DNA of 64,000 bases from Trichomonas vaginalis G3 (GCF_026262505.1 NC_067206.1:39445660-39509659), one strand, 5' to 3'. Shown: positions 1 to 10,679, counted from the stretch's first letter. Notes: generated from the letters alone by a model not told the origin. Translations and numbers: made by a program.

Positions 1-820
1 GTTATGGACAAAGATTGCGAATGGTATATAAGAAATTCTGACATATATAAATCTGGGAGTTTAAGACCTACGACAACTTTGTTTCGTTAGTTGCATATGT
101 GTATGGCAGATAAGAGATAAAGATAGAAGAGGAAGTATGGAAAAACAATAAAAACCCGCTATGTTTGAGTAAAGAGAGCAATTGACGCCTTAGTTTAGCG
201 GTAAGGTTTCAGAATATAACGCAAAAATGAACCCCAATGTTCTAAATGTAAAGCAGCAATGAGGAAATATAACTACTCCGTCAAAGAGATAGAAAGATGG
301 AAACGACTATGCGATTTAAAGAAGAGCAGAAAACCAGCAGAAATAAAAATGGACATGTTGAATTTCTGAACAAAAACTATTCCAACCAGGCTGACGATTC
401 CTTCTAGATAGATGTCAAAGAAATATAAAGAAACTTTCGGCATTTGAAACATTCGATATCCTTCGTGAAAAATAGAAGCTACAAAACTGTTTAGAATTTC
501 ACGAATTCACAATGTTTCCATGTAAAACGCTTATAAAATAACTGGGTAGAAATGAGGGTAGAAAACGGGGTAGATTACCCTTTCTACCCTAAAATATATT
601 TTTATTGAATTCTGAGTAAAATTCTGAGTAAAATATATTTTAGGGCTTGTGTCAAACCGTTGAGTTTTCACAAAATTTAAAAAATAACGTTTACCATGTA
701 AAACGTTTATAAAAATAACTGGGGTAGAATGAGGTGAAAACGGGGTAGATATACCCTCTACCCTAAAATATATTTTTGCTGAAAAAAATGACCAAATTTC
801 ATGAATTTCTCTAGACCGAC
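1..820. other. Left flank of element A, no intact gene
   Basis: No long open frame. On the plus strand around 233-369 a short stretch encodes a CSKC motif followed by basic residues, which could be the tail of a zinc-ribbon protein, but nothing more can be said. Two similar segments of about 80 bases (about 530-610 and 702-782) each contain an inverted GGGTAGA/TCTACCC pair and end in AAAATATATTTTT. The sequence appears eroded or error-rich compared with the part right of 2.3 kb. Confidence 0.5.
528..782. repeat. Two direct copies of an ~80-bp hairpin-containing segment
   Basis: Segments at about 530-610 and 702-782 share TATAAAA-TAACTGGG, then GGGTAGA-like words, a short inverted repeat (GGTAGA...TCTACCC) and AAAATATATTTTT. 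They are similar but not identical and are separated by about 90 bases. A related GGGTAGA/TCTACCCTC arrangement occurs in element B at 19531-19580. Likely regulatory or 3'-end signals of the element family; the function is unknown. Confidence 0.5.
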
Positions 821-1031
821 TTTTACAGGGGTGGGGTAGCCAAAACTCTATGAAAACAGTGAAAAATAACAGAGTATTTTGACAACTTCAAACAAGCAGA
901 GTAAATGAACCATTTATTTTTCAAGCTTGACTTTTTACAATTTGAACTTTGTTCGCGTAGATGTGAATTCTGAAAGAAGTATGAGGGTCTTGTATGACTT
1001 TGTACTTCTCCATAGTTCATGTCTGTCAAAC

Positions 1032-1795
1032 TTACCTGCCATGGACTCTTTCATAAGTTCCATGAAATCGTCTTCGGACAATCCAGGGAAAAAGTATGAT
1101 ATCAGTAAGTATTCTTTTAACATCCTTACTTAAACTCTTTGCTGTCTGTACACAAATGACAACAGAGATGTTAAAGTGTCTGAGCTTCTTAAGAATTCGA
1201 CACATGTCTTGTTCTCTGTTCTTTAACAAAGGATGAGAGGCGAAATCATCTAAGATAAGAAGACATCTGTGAGGGTAGTCTTCCAATCGTAAGATTGCAA
1301 TTTCTTCGAAATGTATTCTATCTCTTTCTGTTTGTTTCTGAAGTGTTTCTTCTCTAATATTCTCTGCATTTCCTCATTTGGGTCTTTTAAACTTAGAATT
1401 GACATACTCATTTATAGCATTATACTTCAAAACTCTCTTTTGGTACTTCTTTATCCAATCTAACAATCAGAGTCTTTTATAGATACTAACTTAGACTTTT
1501 TATAATATCTTTGAACGAATTTACGGTTTTGGTCAAATTGACCAGAAGTACTACAAATGACAACTAACTCATAGAATGGGTTCTTCTCATCTAGTTCTTG
1601 TTGTTGTGCAGCCATTTTAAGATAAGTGAAAGTCTTACCCGACCCAGGTGGTGCAATTAGACCTGTTATACCATTCTGAGCAAATAAGAACTTGTCATGT
1701 ATAGGCTTTATCTGAGCATTTTCTAACTTCCTCTTGTTCTTGTTTAAAACATTCTCAAATTTCTTGTCAATGTCAGCAAACTTTTTTTCTAACAT
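1032..1795 (-). pseudogene. Packaging ATPase (A32/FtsK-HerA-like) remnant of element A
   Basis: The upstream part carries a P-loop (APPGSGKTFTY) after a short helical leader. The downstream part carries a Walker-B-like stretch (LLILDDFASHPLL) and the helical segment that follows in A32-type genome-packaging ATPases. The order and spacing match the intact relative at 54427-55254. In the virus group this ATPase drives DNA into the capsid. The region is not one open frame here and is called broken (a few breaks). The leader is a short T-rich stretch before 1795, as for other element genes. Confidence 0.6.
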
Positions 1796-1830
1796 ATTTT
1801 TAGAAAATTAAAATTTTTATCTTTTTGAAA

Positions 1831-2280
1831 ATGTCTAGCGATTTCGCTATCTATATTCGAGACAACTTTTGACAGCAAAACATCTGTCGACCATAAAATC
1901 TTACATAGTGTAAACAAGAAAGGTGAATTTGTTCTAAAGTTCTGTTTCTGGGAATATGACAAGAACCATAAAACATTAGGCAGAGAAGTCTTTAAGTTTG
2001 TCAACAGACTTGTTGACAGAGATGACGCCTCTTGGAAAGATGAAGTCCAACAAAAGTTCTTAGAATGCAAAGAAGACACATGCGCTGTTCTTGAGATGAA
2101 ATAGAAAACAGAATAGAAGAGCTATTAAAGGACAAAGAACTTTTACATAAATATGGTTGCGCCAAATTTGACATAACTCCACCAGAGAAGAAGAAGAAGA
2201 AAGGAAAGAAAGAGAAAAGTAGAAGGAAGAAAGAACCTGAACCTGAACCAGAGCCAGAGAAAAAGAAATTTGACATGTAA
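1831..2280 (+). pseudogene. Small unknown gene of element A, convergent with 2281-2714
   Basis: A plus-strand coding remnant recognisable by its amino-acid pattern (WEYDKNHKTLG, then a very basic KKKKKGKKEK stretch and an EPEPEPEPE tail). It ends about at 2280, next to the end of the opposite gene. No family is recognised; the charged tail suggests a nucleic-acid or virion-core binding role, which is speculation. The region is broken (about two breaks). Confidence 0.4.
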
Positions 2281-2714
2281 AAATAAAATTTTATTTTTAA
2301 CATTTCTGGGTCAATGTCAATGTTCTCTTCCTCTTTAGGAGCAAACACTGGCTTAGACTCTAAAATCTTTTTACCCAATTTACCTTGAACTTCAACTATC
2401 TTAGACTCATAATATTCATAGTCGTCTGCTTTCTTTGGTTCATAAGGTATAACAAGTTTGTATGCTTTGCCTTCTTTAAGGTTTGAAAACCTTCTGTCAA
2501 AATTTTCTTTGACTGCTAACAAACCTTCTATGTCTAAGTCTTCAAATTTCGCACCATTTTTAGTCACAATAGCAAACTTAACTGGTTCGATGTTCCAAAC
2601 TTTGTCAAATGTAGACTTTTCAAAATGGTAGAAGTAAACATTCAAATAAGCGAATGGGTCTAGTTCTTCTTTGACTTCTGTCATGTACTTGTTGACTGAA
2701 ATATATTTCGTCAT
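2281..2714 (-). CDS. Unknown acidic protein of element A
   Basis: About 145 residues of convincing coding character starting at the ATG at 2712-2714 (MTKYISVNKYMTEVKEEL). It is rich in Lys, Glu, Tyr and Phe, with no membrane span or known motif. The open frame runs on past 2280, but there it is only the antisense of the small plus-strand gene, so the real end is probably near 2280-2300. A T-rich stretch lies just upstream of the start, as for other genes of the element. It sits between the ATPase remnant and the helicase. Function unknown. Confidence 0.5.
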
Positions 2715-2769
2715 CTTTTCTATCGGATAAAAAATATTTTTTTTAAATTTACTCAGAAAAATTTTTTTG

Positions 2770-3979
2770 TATATACGCCGTTCTGTATGTCTAAAAGATT
2801 TTTGACATTTGCCAAGAATGTTCGTTTAGACGCTGCCATATAACCATATTCTTGACAATATTGTTTATATTCATCGTACAATGACCTTTCATCTAAACAC
2901 TCAAGTTAGTCTCATCTATAAAGTTCATATACACTCTTGTTTGCTTCTAACAATGTTTGTCTCTCTTCGGTATGTGGAATTTGTCTTGGATTGAACTTTG
3001 AAATATCTAATGTCATGAAATATGAGAACAAGTGGTTGTAAAAGTTAGGTGTCAAAGTTTCTGCTAAGTCGTCAAAATATTCTGTATCTTGCATATGAGA
3101 ATCTGACGTTCTGACAACTACATATCTTCTGTCAGAACTTTCTAACTTCATCGGAACGGCGTTGTTTGAAACCATAATGAAATTTGCAACATTTTCACAA
3201 ACTCTTTGGTCTTTATATTTTCTTTCAACAACTCCAACTTTGTCTGTTATAAGACTCTTCAAAGCATCTGAGTTTAAAACCTTTGTTGTATCTATACTTT
3301 GAAGTTCGTTACATACTATAAGTTTCATATTCTCTATTGAAGAGTTAAATTTACCGCAGATGTTTTCTAAGTTTGTCATATTAGGGTTCGAATAGCCCTC
3401 TAACAGTTTGCACAAAATATCTGTAAAGAAAGTGTTCTTACCAGTTCCTTGTTTTCCAATTATAATGAGAGCAGTTTCATTTTTAGCACTTGGATATTGT
3501 AAGATGTTTGCAAACCAACATAAGATATACTCATAGACTCTTTCGTTTCCATTGCATATAATTTCTTTGACATGGTCTAACCAAGCTTCTATAACATTTT
3601 CTTTCCATTCTACTTGTTCATATTTATATCCAGTGAAGATAGAATAGAATTTTGGAGATGGTGTATAGAACTTTATACCACGAACTGAAAAATCTTCTAA
3701 CTTTGACAATAAGATATCCCAAGCATCTAACATCTTCATACCAACTTGTACGACTTTTATTTTCTTAAGTTTCTGTCTACATTCTTGTTCTGAAACTATG
3801 GTTGCTCTTGGTTTGTTAAAGACAACATCCCATTCTTTCATGACATAACATTCTGGGGCAGAGTCAACATAAATGACTAAACGTTTCAAATTCTCGACTG
3901 CTTTGTTATAGTCTCTAAATGGACACATATTTCTGAAGGCTTGGAAGTCATAAAAATCTGAAACGTCTATTCTGTACAT
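2770..3979 (-). CDS. SF3 (D5-like) helicase of element A
   Basis: Superfamily-3 helicase, the replication motor of many small DNA viruses. The visible 355-residue frame carries a pre-helicase D5-N-like region, a Walker A loop (GKQGTGKNTFF), the segment KLIVCNELQ in the Walker B position, and the SF3 motif C/sensor region (FIMVSNNAVP followed by SSDRRYVVVR). The same blocks occur in the same order in the larger primase-helicase at 61615-63939. A winged-helix-like tail (YDEYKQYCQEYGY) is seen down to about 2770 beyond the end of the main frame. The start at 3979 follows a T-rich promoter-like stretch ending TATAAAATG. No primase half is seen attached here. Confidence 0.75.
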
Positions 3980-4007
3980 TTTTATAAAAATAAAAAAAAT
4001 ATTTTTT

Positions 4008-4814
4008 TTATTCTTGACTTTGTTGTTGCATTTGTTCCATTTGTTGCATTTGTTGTTCTTGAGCTATTTGTTGTTGAAGTTGTTCTTGTAGTACAATACT
4101 TTCACCAGTTGCATCTTCCAATTCGAAACTTTCTGCCGTCATTGACAAATACATAGGACATAAAAGTTTTACAGGAACAAAGTTTGCGTCAACTAAGGTT
4201 AAGTTTATGTTTGCTAAAGTGTTTGAGTTTACTAAAGCTGAAAACTCTGCATTCGAATGAACAATAGGCAAACCAGCAGAGAAAGTGTTGTTTATACGCA
4301 TGAGTATCTTTTGGTCATAGTAGTTTCTGTCGACATTCGAATAGCACTTTGAACCTAAGTTTGAAACAATATATAAAATAGGTGTACTTAAAGTCAATGG
4401 AACAGACAAACCTTGTATGACACCTTTTCCTGTTATAGGAAACTGTTGGTAGTAAAAACCAGATATAAGTTTTGTATTATAGCTCATATCGTTTATAGTA
4501 AACTCAGTCGGACATCCAAACATAATGAAACCTGCTCTAGTTGCAGCACATGTTACATCCGTCCTTAAAGTATTAAATAAGTCAACAAAACCTGTTGGTG
4601 GTATATCTGAGTAAGTATCTTCAAAGAAGTATTTTTTACCATTCACAACAACAAAGTCTTCTGGTGTCAAAAGAGCAAAACAGGCTTTAGTCGTCATCGT
4701 GTTTAAAGTTAGTTTACAATATCGTCCTTGAGGACTTTGTAAGTTTGTTGTTATAGAATTATATGACTCAGGGTTTTTAGTCGTAATAGTATAAACCACT
4801 ATGTCTTCTGCCAT
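4008..4814 (-). CDS. Candidate minor capsid or other structural protein of element A (268 aa)
   Basis: Intact 268-residue frame, starting MAEDIVVYTIT. It is rich in beta-prone residues, has no membrane segment and no catalytic motif, and ends in a Gln/Met/Glu-rich tail (QQIAQEQQMQQMEQ) of about 35 residues. It lies in the structural cluster between helicase and capsid region. In Polinton-type elements a penton (single jelly-roll) gene of similar size commonly sits next to the major capsid gene, so a penton-like role is plausible. No sequence motif proves it. Spacing to the next gene upstream is only a few bases. Confidence 0.55.
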   Translation of the reverse strand: MAEDIVVYTITTKNPESYNSITTNLQSPQGRYCKLTLNTMTTKACFALLTPEDFVVVNGKKYFFEDTYSDIPPTGFVDLFNTLRTDVTCAATRAGFIMFGCPTEFTINDMSYNTKLISGFYYQQFPITGKGVIQGLSVPLTLSTPILYIVSNLGSKCYSNVDRNYYDQKILMRINNTFSAGLPIVHSNAEFSALVNSNTLANINLTLVDANFVPVKLLCPMYLSMTAESFELEDATGESIVLQEQLQQQIAQEQQMQQMEQMQQQSQE

Positions 4815-4818
4815 TTAC

Positions 4819-5400
4819 TTAGCAAGTAAATTTTAATGAAATGTTGTGGTCGTCAAATATTTTTATGACGTCTGGGAAACTATATTTTAAGTTCAACGTT
4901 TCACCTCCTTTCATAACGTATATCTTGTCAATGACATTATATGAAACACCACAGCAACTAACGTCGGGTTCTATTTCTTTGATGTTTATATCGTCTGCCT
5001 CTGTCAAAAGTTTCAATAGTTCTTTCAAAATTTCATGAGGTGCGATGACATATGAGTTCACTTTTACAGGGTTGTGTTCGACCAAGTTTAACATTATACC
5101 TAAAGCTTGACAAATCTTCTCCTGAGTTTTAAGTTTGTCTTTAAGTTGTTGGTAGTCGTTTCGAATATCTGCAACAGAACTTAAGTCTCTGCTAACTTCA
5201 GGATATGTTGGTTGTTCTTTTACAGGAACTATTGTTATACCATCTTCGTCTTCGTATGGTTTCCCCACTTCAACATCTCTTTCTTTGACATTGACAACAA
5301 CACTTTGACTGTTTGTTTGAGTTGGTGAATTTAACTTCACATCTGCCACCGCCATTAAACCTTTTGAAACACTCACGCTTCTATTTTTCGGAAATGACAT
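4819..5400 (-). CDS. Unknown element protein with conserved SCCG C-terminal block
   Basis: The start at 5400 (MSFPKNRSVSVSKG) is preferred over the longer open frame to 5469, because the extra residues run into the neighbouring opposite-strand region. The protein has about 193 residues: an N-terminal disordered, Val/Pro/Glu-rich part, a short helical part (QQLKDKLKTQEKI), and a C-terminal block DVSCCGVSYNVIDKIYVMKG. This block is clearly related to the 113-residue protein of element C at 56586-56927 (DEVSCCGTVAKINPIKDI). A homologue in both elements near capsid and ATPase genes suggests a conserved virion or assembly protein. Function unknown. Confidence 0.6.
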   Translation of the reverse strand: MSFPKNRSVSVSKGLMAVADVKLNSPTQTNSQSVVVNVKERDVEVGKPYEDEDGITIVPVKEQPTYPEVSRDLSSVADIRNDYQQLKDKLKTQEKICQALGIMLNLVEHNPVKVNSYVIAPHEILKELLKLLTEADDINIKEIEPDVSCCGVSYNVIDKIYVMKGGETLNLKYSFPDVIKIFDDHNISLKFTC

Positions 5401-5418
5401 TTTACTTAGAATAAAAAG

Positions 5419-5840
5419 ATGGACGTATTTGAGTATCTCTTCGAATTGAAGCAAACAAAGTTTACACACACAAACAATACAAGTTCATTGACAGAGTAGT
5501 TCTTTACACAAACAATGGAAAATGTTATAGAATAGCAGTCTTTGCTGAACCAAAATATTTTCATAAAGCAAAGAAAGTTGGTATAACCGAGATGGTGAAA
5601 GTTCTTGAAGCAGACAAAAATATAACAACAAAACTGACCGATATTTCTAAAGGAAAGTTTATCTTACAATTTTATGTCAAAACTGGCGTACTGTCAATAT
5701 TTGACGGAGAGAAGTCAGTTCAAGAACAACTTACTGACCTGCTGCCAAAATCTGCTCGATGGAAGCTGTCGTTATGCCAATCTGAGGAGCCCCAGCAGGT
5801 TTCATCGAACGAATCTTCAAAAGAGCATCTTCCGTGAAAA
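5419..5840 (+). pseudogene. Small plus-strand gene remnant, element A
   Basis: A plus-strand stretch encodes residues such as GKCYRIAVFAEPKYFHKA and KGKFILQFYVKTGVLSIF, with good coding character but not as one open frame. Its 3' end overlaps the end of the capsid region on the other strand. No family recognised. Broken (about one or two breaks). Confidence 0.4.
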
Positions 5841-7336
5841 GTGCTATTGGTTTTGTAAACTTCTTTGCTCTCAGTTCATCTGGACCGTCTCTGTCACCAG
5901 TATATTGTATTTGTACAGTACCAACAGTTGAAATACCACCCATAAAGTCTTCTGAGTCAGCAAATGGAATGCCAAGCCAAAAGTTTGAACGGTCTCCATT
6001 TGTATATTGAGTTTTTTGACCTCCTGTATGAGTCCATACTTTCACATATGGCATAATAGAACTTTGCATTTCAGGGTTAATGGTTGTTGTGAAGTTGTTG
6101 TTAAAGTTCATAGCATCTAATGTCAAGTTGTATGACCTCATATCCTCAACTGTAGAATATTCTTCTCTTGGATAATATTTGCCATCTATGTTTATATGGT
6201 ATTTAATACCAGGGTTGTAGAAGCAAGAATAGTCATTTATAGTTCGTCTGAACAGTACAAACATAGTATCTGCATGTTTCATTGCAGTTGTTAAAGCAAT
6301 ATCTGTTCTTGCACCTGGGTCAGCACTTTGGTTTCCAACTTCACCTGCAAAGTCTTTGACAGATATTTGGTGTATAGGGAACATAAGTGGAACTGCAATA
6401 TATTTGGCAGCTAAAGCATTTGAAATATCTGGGTCCAACATATAGACTGCAAGTCTGCTTTCTATTCTCTTGCATTCAAATTTTTCGCATGTGAACTTAA
6501 CTGGGTCCCAAGCATCTCCAGCAGCATTGAAATAATAGTTTACTTCAGTGTTGAGGTTTGAGAAACCAAAGTCTAAGTCAACTTTGTTTTTGCAAAAGTC
6601 GGCGAATGACATTTTATTTGTTCCCACTACTTCTGTAAGAGTGAATGGGTCTTGTGTTGGTGCAATGACTAAGTTATTTTTGCTTGGAGTAAGTTCGATA
6701 GAAATTTTTTGCCCAGTTTGGCAAGTATCTTAAAAACCTGAAGATGAGGAAAGATGACAAAGGAACTCTAAGTTTCAATTTTACTTTGGTTACTGCTGCT
6801 GCAGTTTGTCCAGAAAGGTTAACATAAACTCCTGGAACGTTAGGGTCAAGTCTTCTTATTTTCTCAATAGTTGCATACTGGTCTGTTTGTTCTCTAGCTT
6901 GTGGTTGTACTGAGTTTCTCAAAGCGAACCATTCATAGTTTGCCCATGTTACTGTTTGAACTAAGTCAGAGTTAGAATATATCTTATATCCCATGAAAAC
7001 TTCTGGAGCATATTGGTATCCGACATAGAAAATTCCATTGCAACCTTTCTTGTCAGACAACTTGGCAGAAGGTTTTATTTCAATGTCTTGTTCCACGTAT
7101 AAGAAAGAGTTGTCAATAGAAATTATATGAAACCTGTCGCAAGCAATATCTACTGTTGTTGAAGAACCTTCTCCAAACTCACCTACGTTTCCATAAGAAA
7201 CAGCAGTTGTATATTCGTAAGTTCCAGGAACTATTTCTGACCTTCTAATGGCATTGTCGCATTCGTTATACCATTCGGAAACATTTCCATTCATAGCATC
7301 CAAAACTGTTGGCGTTATATTCTGAGCGGCGTACAT
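5731..7336 (-). pseudogene. Major capsid region of element A (double jelly-roll type)
   Basis: Two adjoining stretches of strong coding character on the minus strand fill this interval, which is about the length expected for a Polinton/PLV major capsid protein (500-600 residues). Features that fit are many aromatic and beta-prone segments, loops rich in Asn/Gly/Asp, a position among structural genes, and a counterpart at the same relative place in element C (52762-54410). The first stretch begins MYAAQNITPTVL and the second contains KYHINIDGKYYPREEY. The interval is not one open frame and is called broken (about one break). Capsid identity is inference from size, position and composition. Confidence 0.55.
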
Positions 7337-7368
7337 TTCATATGAGTAAAAATATAGAATAGTTGGAT

Positions 7369-7839
7369 TTATATGTCATAATAGAACCCACGTGGACCAA
7401 GCTTTACTTTCTTCCTGACTGAGTTTTTAACTCTTCTTTTTCCTTCATTGCCCTCTGCTTGAAGTTGTTGCATCTTTGCATTATGTTCATCTAGTATGTT
7501 GCAAATTTCCCATGTCCTTTTTGCCTTTTGGCTCTGGTCGCCCATCTCAGGTAACCTATATCCTAGAAAGATTTTGTCATAGTTTGTATTTGAGTCGTCG
7601 CTTATTGTTTGCATGACTCTGTCCTGAGTTTCTGGTTCAAGCTCTTCAAACAGTGCCTGTCCATATGGAATATGCTCGTTTCCAAATATATGTTTTTGTA
7701 GCCATTCTGGTTTTCTTTCCATGTTACCAACAATATCTTTTGTGAATGGGAAAGCTTTTACCCAATCTTTCAGTCTTGCGTCGTTTATTTCTGTAGTTGG
7801 TTTTATTTTGTCAAGGAACATGTTTTTCAATACTAACAT
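7369..7839 (-). CDS. Unknown 156-aa structural-cluster protein, element A
   Basis: Intact frame starting MLVLKNMFLDKIKPTTEI and ending with a basic segment (KRRVKNSVRKKVKLGPRG) before FYYDI. The basic tail could bind DNA. Mostly helical, no membrane span. It is packed between the capsid region and the 753-residue protein with only a base or two to the latter's end, suggesting a co-expressed structural block. Not recognised as a named family. Confidence 0.5.
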   Translation of the reverse strand: MLVLKNMFLDKIKPTTEINDARLKDWVKAFPFTKDIVGNMERKPEWLQKHIFGNEHIPYGQALFEELEPETQDRVMQTISDDSNTNYDKIFLGYRLPEMGDQSQKAKRTWEICNILDEHNAKMQQLQAEGNEGKRRVKNSVRKKVKLGPRGFYYDI

Positions 7840-7840
7840 T

Positions 7841-10102
7841 TCATTTGGTACTGTCCATTTGAGTTTTTCTTAAATATTCATCCCTTCTCAGTTCATTGTC
7901 TGCAAAGTAAGTTTTTATGACATTTTGCAAACTTTCGTTTGCAAGGTCATGTACAATAGGTTCTCTTCCTTCTCTCTCCCTAACTTTCTTTCTAAACTCT
8001 TCACCAAATATACCATCTCTATGGTTCTGTGTAGTTCTTTGAGATAAATGTTCTAGAACGTCAGGTGTTATATTTCCATCAGCCATGTTCATTTCATACT
8101 GGTCCAAAATATCTGCATGTTTCATATCTTTCAATGGCATTAAAGCCGCGCTTAAAATACCAGCTATATCTCGTTCACCATTGACTTCCATTGCGTCTAC
8201 AACTTCTTGGAATTGTGGTTGTAAGTTTATGAACCACCTATCTGGATTAGCTTTATGACCCCATCTCATTGTAGTTCCATCGTCTGCAGAAACAAAAGTA
8301 GGTTTGTTTCCATCTTGGTTAGGTTCTGAATGAACTTTAAACAATGTTTCATTTCTATATGTTTTCTTGAAATTTAACCTTTTATTTTCACCGAGTTCAT
8401 CCGAAGATTGAACGTTAAATGCTCGTAAGTAAAAAGGGTTGTTGTATTTGTGTACATTTTTTTTCAGTTCTTCCATTCTATGCTGGATATTTTCATCTGA
8501 TGTTGGAGTCTTTTGTATGTCGGCAAACATTTTTCGATATTCTTCTACTATGTCAGCCGAATTTTTTTTAGACTCTTGGAAATATTCCATATTCTCCGCA
8601 TACTCTTGTTGAGGGTCAAGATTTTTCGGCTGTTCCAAATCTTCATCTAGTTCTGTGAAGTTAGTTTCCAAAGGAAGGACTTGTTCGTTTCCTTCAGGCT
8701 CTTCTAGCTGTTGTTGCTGAACTATTTCTTCCATGTCTGGTTGTATCTGAACTTCTTCCTGTGGAGTTTCTTGTACCTCATCTGCTGGCATTTCATATAT
8801 TCCGAGACCGTTTTTAACAAGTTCCCTATTTAAGTCATCTGCATTCATAAGCCTTTCTTCTTTCGTTCCGTCTCTATTTTTTACGCGTTTCATGAAGATA
8901 GTTGAATCATCATTTATCTCTGACATAAAATATCTCGGAGTAAATTCAGTCATGTCATTTGGACGATATGCTATTAAATCATATCCCTTAGCGAGCTTGT
9001 ATTTTCCAGGTTTGAAATTATATCCGATTTTATGCTGAGCCATAAAGCTAAATAGGTTCGGGTCAGTATTTTCTTCCTTGAACTTTCTAATAGCTTCTTT
9101 ATATCTGTCACTAAAGTCAATAGTATCTGGGTAACCATATTTTTCCTTTAGCATTTTTAAGAATTCTTGGTTTCCTTGTTCTCTACTTCTTTTATGTCCT
9201 TGCTCTGTTTGTGGTTGTGGTGCAGTGTTTTGAACTGTTGGTTGTGGTGCAGTGTTTTGAACTGTTGGTTGTGGTGCAGGGTTTTGAACTGTTGGTTGCT
9301 GTGCTGGTTGTTGTGTTGGTTGTTGTGCAGTGTTTTGAACTGTTGGTTGTGGAGGTGGTTGTTGTGCTGGTTGTTGTGCATGCCTGTGTCTGTGTCCATG
9401 TGACGATGTAAATGTTCTAGGTAGTCCTGGTGCAGGTGCTTCTCTTGGAGGGTTTGGTGGTATATAAGTTCCACTAGCTAGTATATAAGTTCCACCAGCT
9501 GGTATATAAGTTCCACCAGCTGGCACATATGTTCCATCTGCAGCGTAATGTCCTACCTGACTTTTCGTTCTTAAGAAAGCATTTACTAGGTCTGTTTTGG
9601 TCTGTTGTAACTCTTTTTCTTGACTTTCCACAACAGTTGCTCTAACGGCGTCATAGGCACTTTGAACTGCCTGTCTCGTTGCTGCATCTGTTATTTTCGT
9701 CATATTTTGTGCTACTTCTTTTAACTCTTTGTCGAAACCTTCAGACTTCAGTTTCTTTCCAGATGAGAAGTCGTTCACTAGTTTCACCTTACTATGAAGA
9801 GCTTCGAAGGCGTTCTTAAAGTCAGCATTTGTTAAAGCTTCATTTGAACTGTCTTCATCCGCTTGTATTTTTGTCCTTATTGACCCTATGAGTTGGGCTG
9901 CTTTAGCGTTGGCTTGGGCATCTAACCAGTCATTGTTAGCTTTTATATATTCTGCGCTTTTCATTGCCTTTTGCATAGCCGCGTCGTTATTTTTACTTTC
10001 TTGTGCTAAGTTTTCATACTGTACGGTTTGGTTTTGCAACTGTAAAAGTTTTTCTGCCTTTACATTTGCTTCAACTTCTTTTTTATACTCATCGCTATCC
10101 AT
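7841..10102 (-). CDS. Large unknown virion-type protein with Pro/Gln repeats, element A (753 aa)
   Basis: Intact 753-residue frame. The N-terminal ~180 residues are charged and helical (coiled-coil-like). Then come GGTYIPA repeats (about three 8-residue units, near 9460-9535). A Pro/Gln-rich stretch of QPTVQNTAP repeats, a minisatellite, lies at about 9200-9400. A KRSREQGNQ basic patch is followed by a folded C-terminal half with KYGYPDTIDFSDRYKEAI and LKDMKHADILDQYEM. The low-complexity linker between two folded parts suggests a long tether or scaffold protein of the particle. No enzyme motif is seen. Frames on the opposite strand over the repeat are composition shadows. Confidence 0.55.
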   Translation of the reverse strand: MDSDEYKKEVEANVKAEKLLQLQNQTVQYENLAQESKNNDAAMQKAMKSAEYIKANNDWLDAQANAKAAQLIGSIRTKIQADEDSSNEALTNADFKNAFEALHSKVKLVNDFSSGKKLKSEGFDKELKEVAQNMTKITDAATRQAVQSAYDAVRATVVESQEKELQQTKTDLVNAFLRTKSQVGHYAADGTYVPAGGTYIPAGGTYILASGTYIPPNPPREAPAPGLPRTFTSSHGHRHRHAQQPAQQPPPQPTVQNTAQQPTQQPAQQPTVQNPAPQPTVQNTAPQPTVQNTAPQPQTEQGHKRSREQGNQEFLKMLKEKYGYPDTIDFSDRYKEAIRKFKEENTDPNLFSFMAQHKIGYNFKPGKYKLAKGYDLIAYRPNDMTEFTPRYFMSEINDDSTIFMKRVKNRDGTKEERLMNADDLNRELVKNGLGIYEMPADEVQETPQEEVQIQPDMEEIVQQQQLEEPEGNEQVLPLETNFTELDEDLEQPKNLDPQQEYAENMEYFQESKKNSADIVEEYRKMFADIQKTPTSDENIQHRMEELKKNVHKYNNPFYLRAFNVQSSDELGENKRLNFKKTYRNETLFKVHSEPNQDGNKPTFVSADDGTTMRWGHKANPDRWFINLQPQFQEVVDAMEVNGERDIAGILSAALMPLKDMKHADILDQYEMNMADGNITPDVLEHLSQRTTQNHRDGIFGEEFRKKVREREGREPIVHDLANESLQNVIKTYFADNELRRDEYLRKTQMDSTK
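9200..9535. repeat. In-gene minisatellites (QPTVQNTAP and GGTYIPA coding repeats)
   Basis: A unit of about 27-30 bases encoding QPTVQNTAP-type residues is repeated roughly five times between 9210 and 9360, partly varied. A 24-base unit encoding AGGTYIP is repeated about three times between 9460 and 9535. Both keep the frame of the 753-residue protein. Length changes by replication slippage are likely between copies of the element. Confidence 0.7.
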
Positions 10103-10133
10103 ATATGTCTTCAGGGCTTTTTGTTTTATTTCT

Positions 10134-10679
10134 TCATCTTTCAGTTTTATATTGAGTAGTATGGTTTTTCAAATTTATGACATCTTGTTCCATTTTTGCT
10201 ACTTCTTCTGCTGCTTTTTCTGACACTTTTTTCGCATATTCCTCTGTACTTAGTTCTTTCAGTTGTTCTTCTTTCTTCTTTTTCTCTACGTTTAACTCAT
10301 TGAGTTTCTTTGTGTGTCTGTCATATTCTAGTTTCTTTTCGTTTTCACTTATTTGTTTCTGTATGTCTATGTTTGACTTTTTGACATCTGTTATTTGATT
10401 TTTGAGTGAACTCAAATTCATTTGACTTTGAGGGTTATAAGCTGTTCCGTCTGCAGCTCCACCATAGCCTGCCATTTTCGCTAAAAGTGCCGCTCTTAAA
10501 CCTCCACTCTGTGCACCAATAACTCGGTTTAAAAGCATAGGGTTGCTTGACATTTGTTGCAACATAGTGGGGTCATTCAGCATTTGTTGTTGCAACTGTT
10601 GTTGTGGTGTCAGTTTTACTATTGGATGTTTCAATGCTCTCTTCCTCTTACGTATATTCTTACGTAGCTTACGTGGCAT
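10134..10679 (-). CDS. Basic, coiled-coil element protein (181 aa)
   Basis: Intact frame. The first 20 residues are strongly basic (MPRKLRKNIRKRKRALKH), as in DNA-binding virion core proteins. Next come a Gln/Leu/Met-rich stretch and AKMAGYGGAADGTAYNPQ. The last ~95 residues form a long charged heptad-like helix (EKKLEYDRHTKKLNELNVEK). It starts at 10679 and shares an intergenic promoter region with the divergent gene at 10950. A DNA-condensing or core protein role is a guess from composition. Confidence 0.55.
   Translation of the reverse strand: MPRKLRKNIRKRKRALKHPIVKLTPQQQLQQQMLNDPTMLQQMSSNPMLLNRVIGAQSGGLRAALLAKMAGYGGAADGTAYNPQSQMNLSSLKNQITDVKKSNIDIQKQISENEKKLEYDRHTKKLNELNVEKKKKEEQLKELSTEEYAKKVSEKAAEEVAKMEQDVINLKNHTTQYKTER

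Noticed and set aside
180-260. Possible tRNA (CTTAGTTTAGCGGTAAGG resembles a D-arm with A box)
   Set aside because: No T-arm (GGTTCRA) at a proper distance and no acceptor pairing; the stretch continues into a coding-like CSKC segment.
9157-9474. Open frames on both strands over the Gln/Pro repeat (His/Gln-rich and Leu/Val/Cys-rich)
   Set aside because: Composition shadows of the in-frame repeat of the 753-residue protein.
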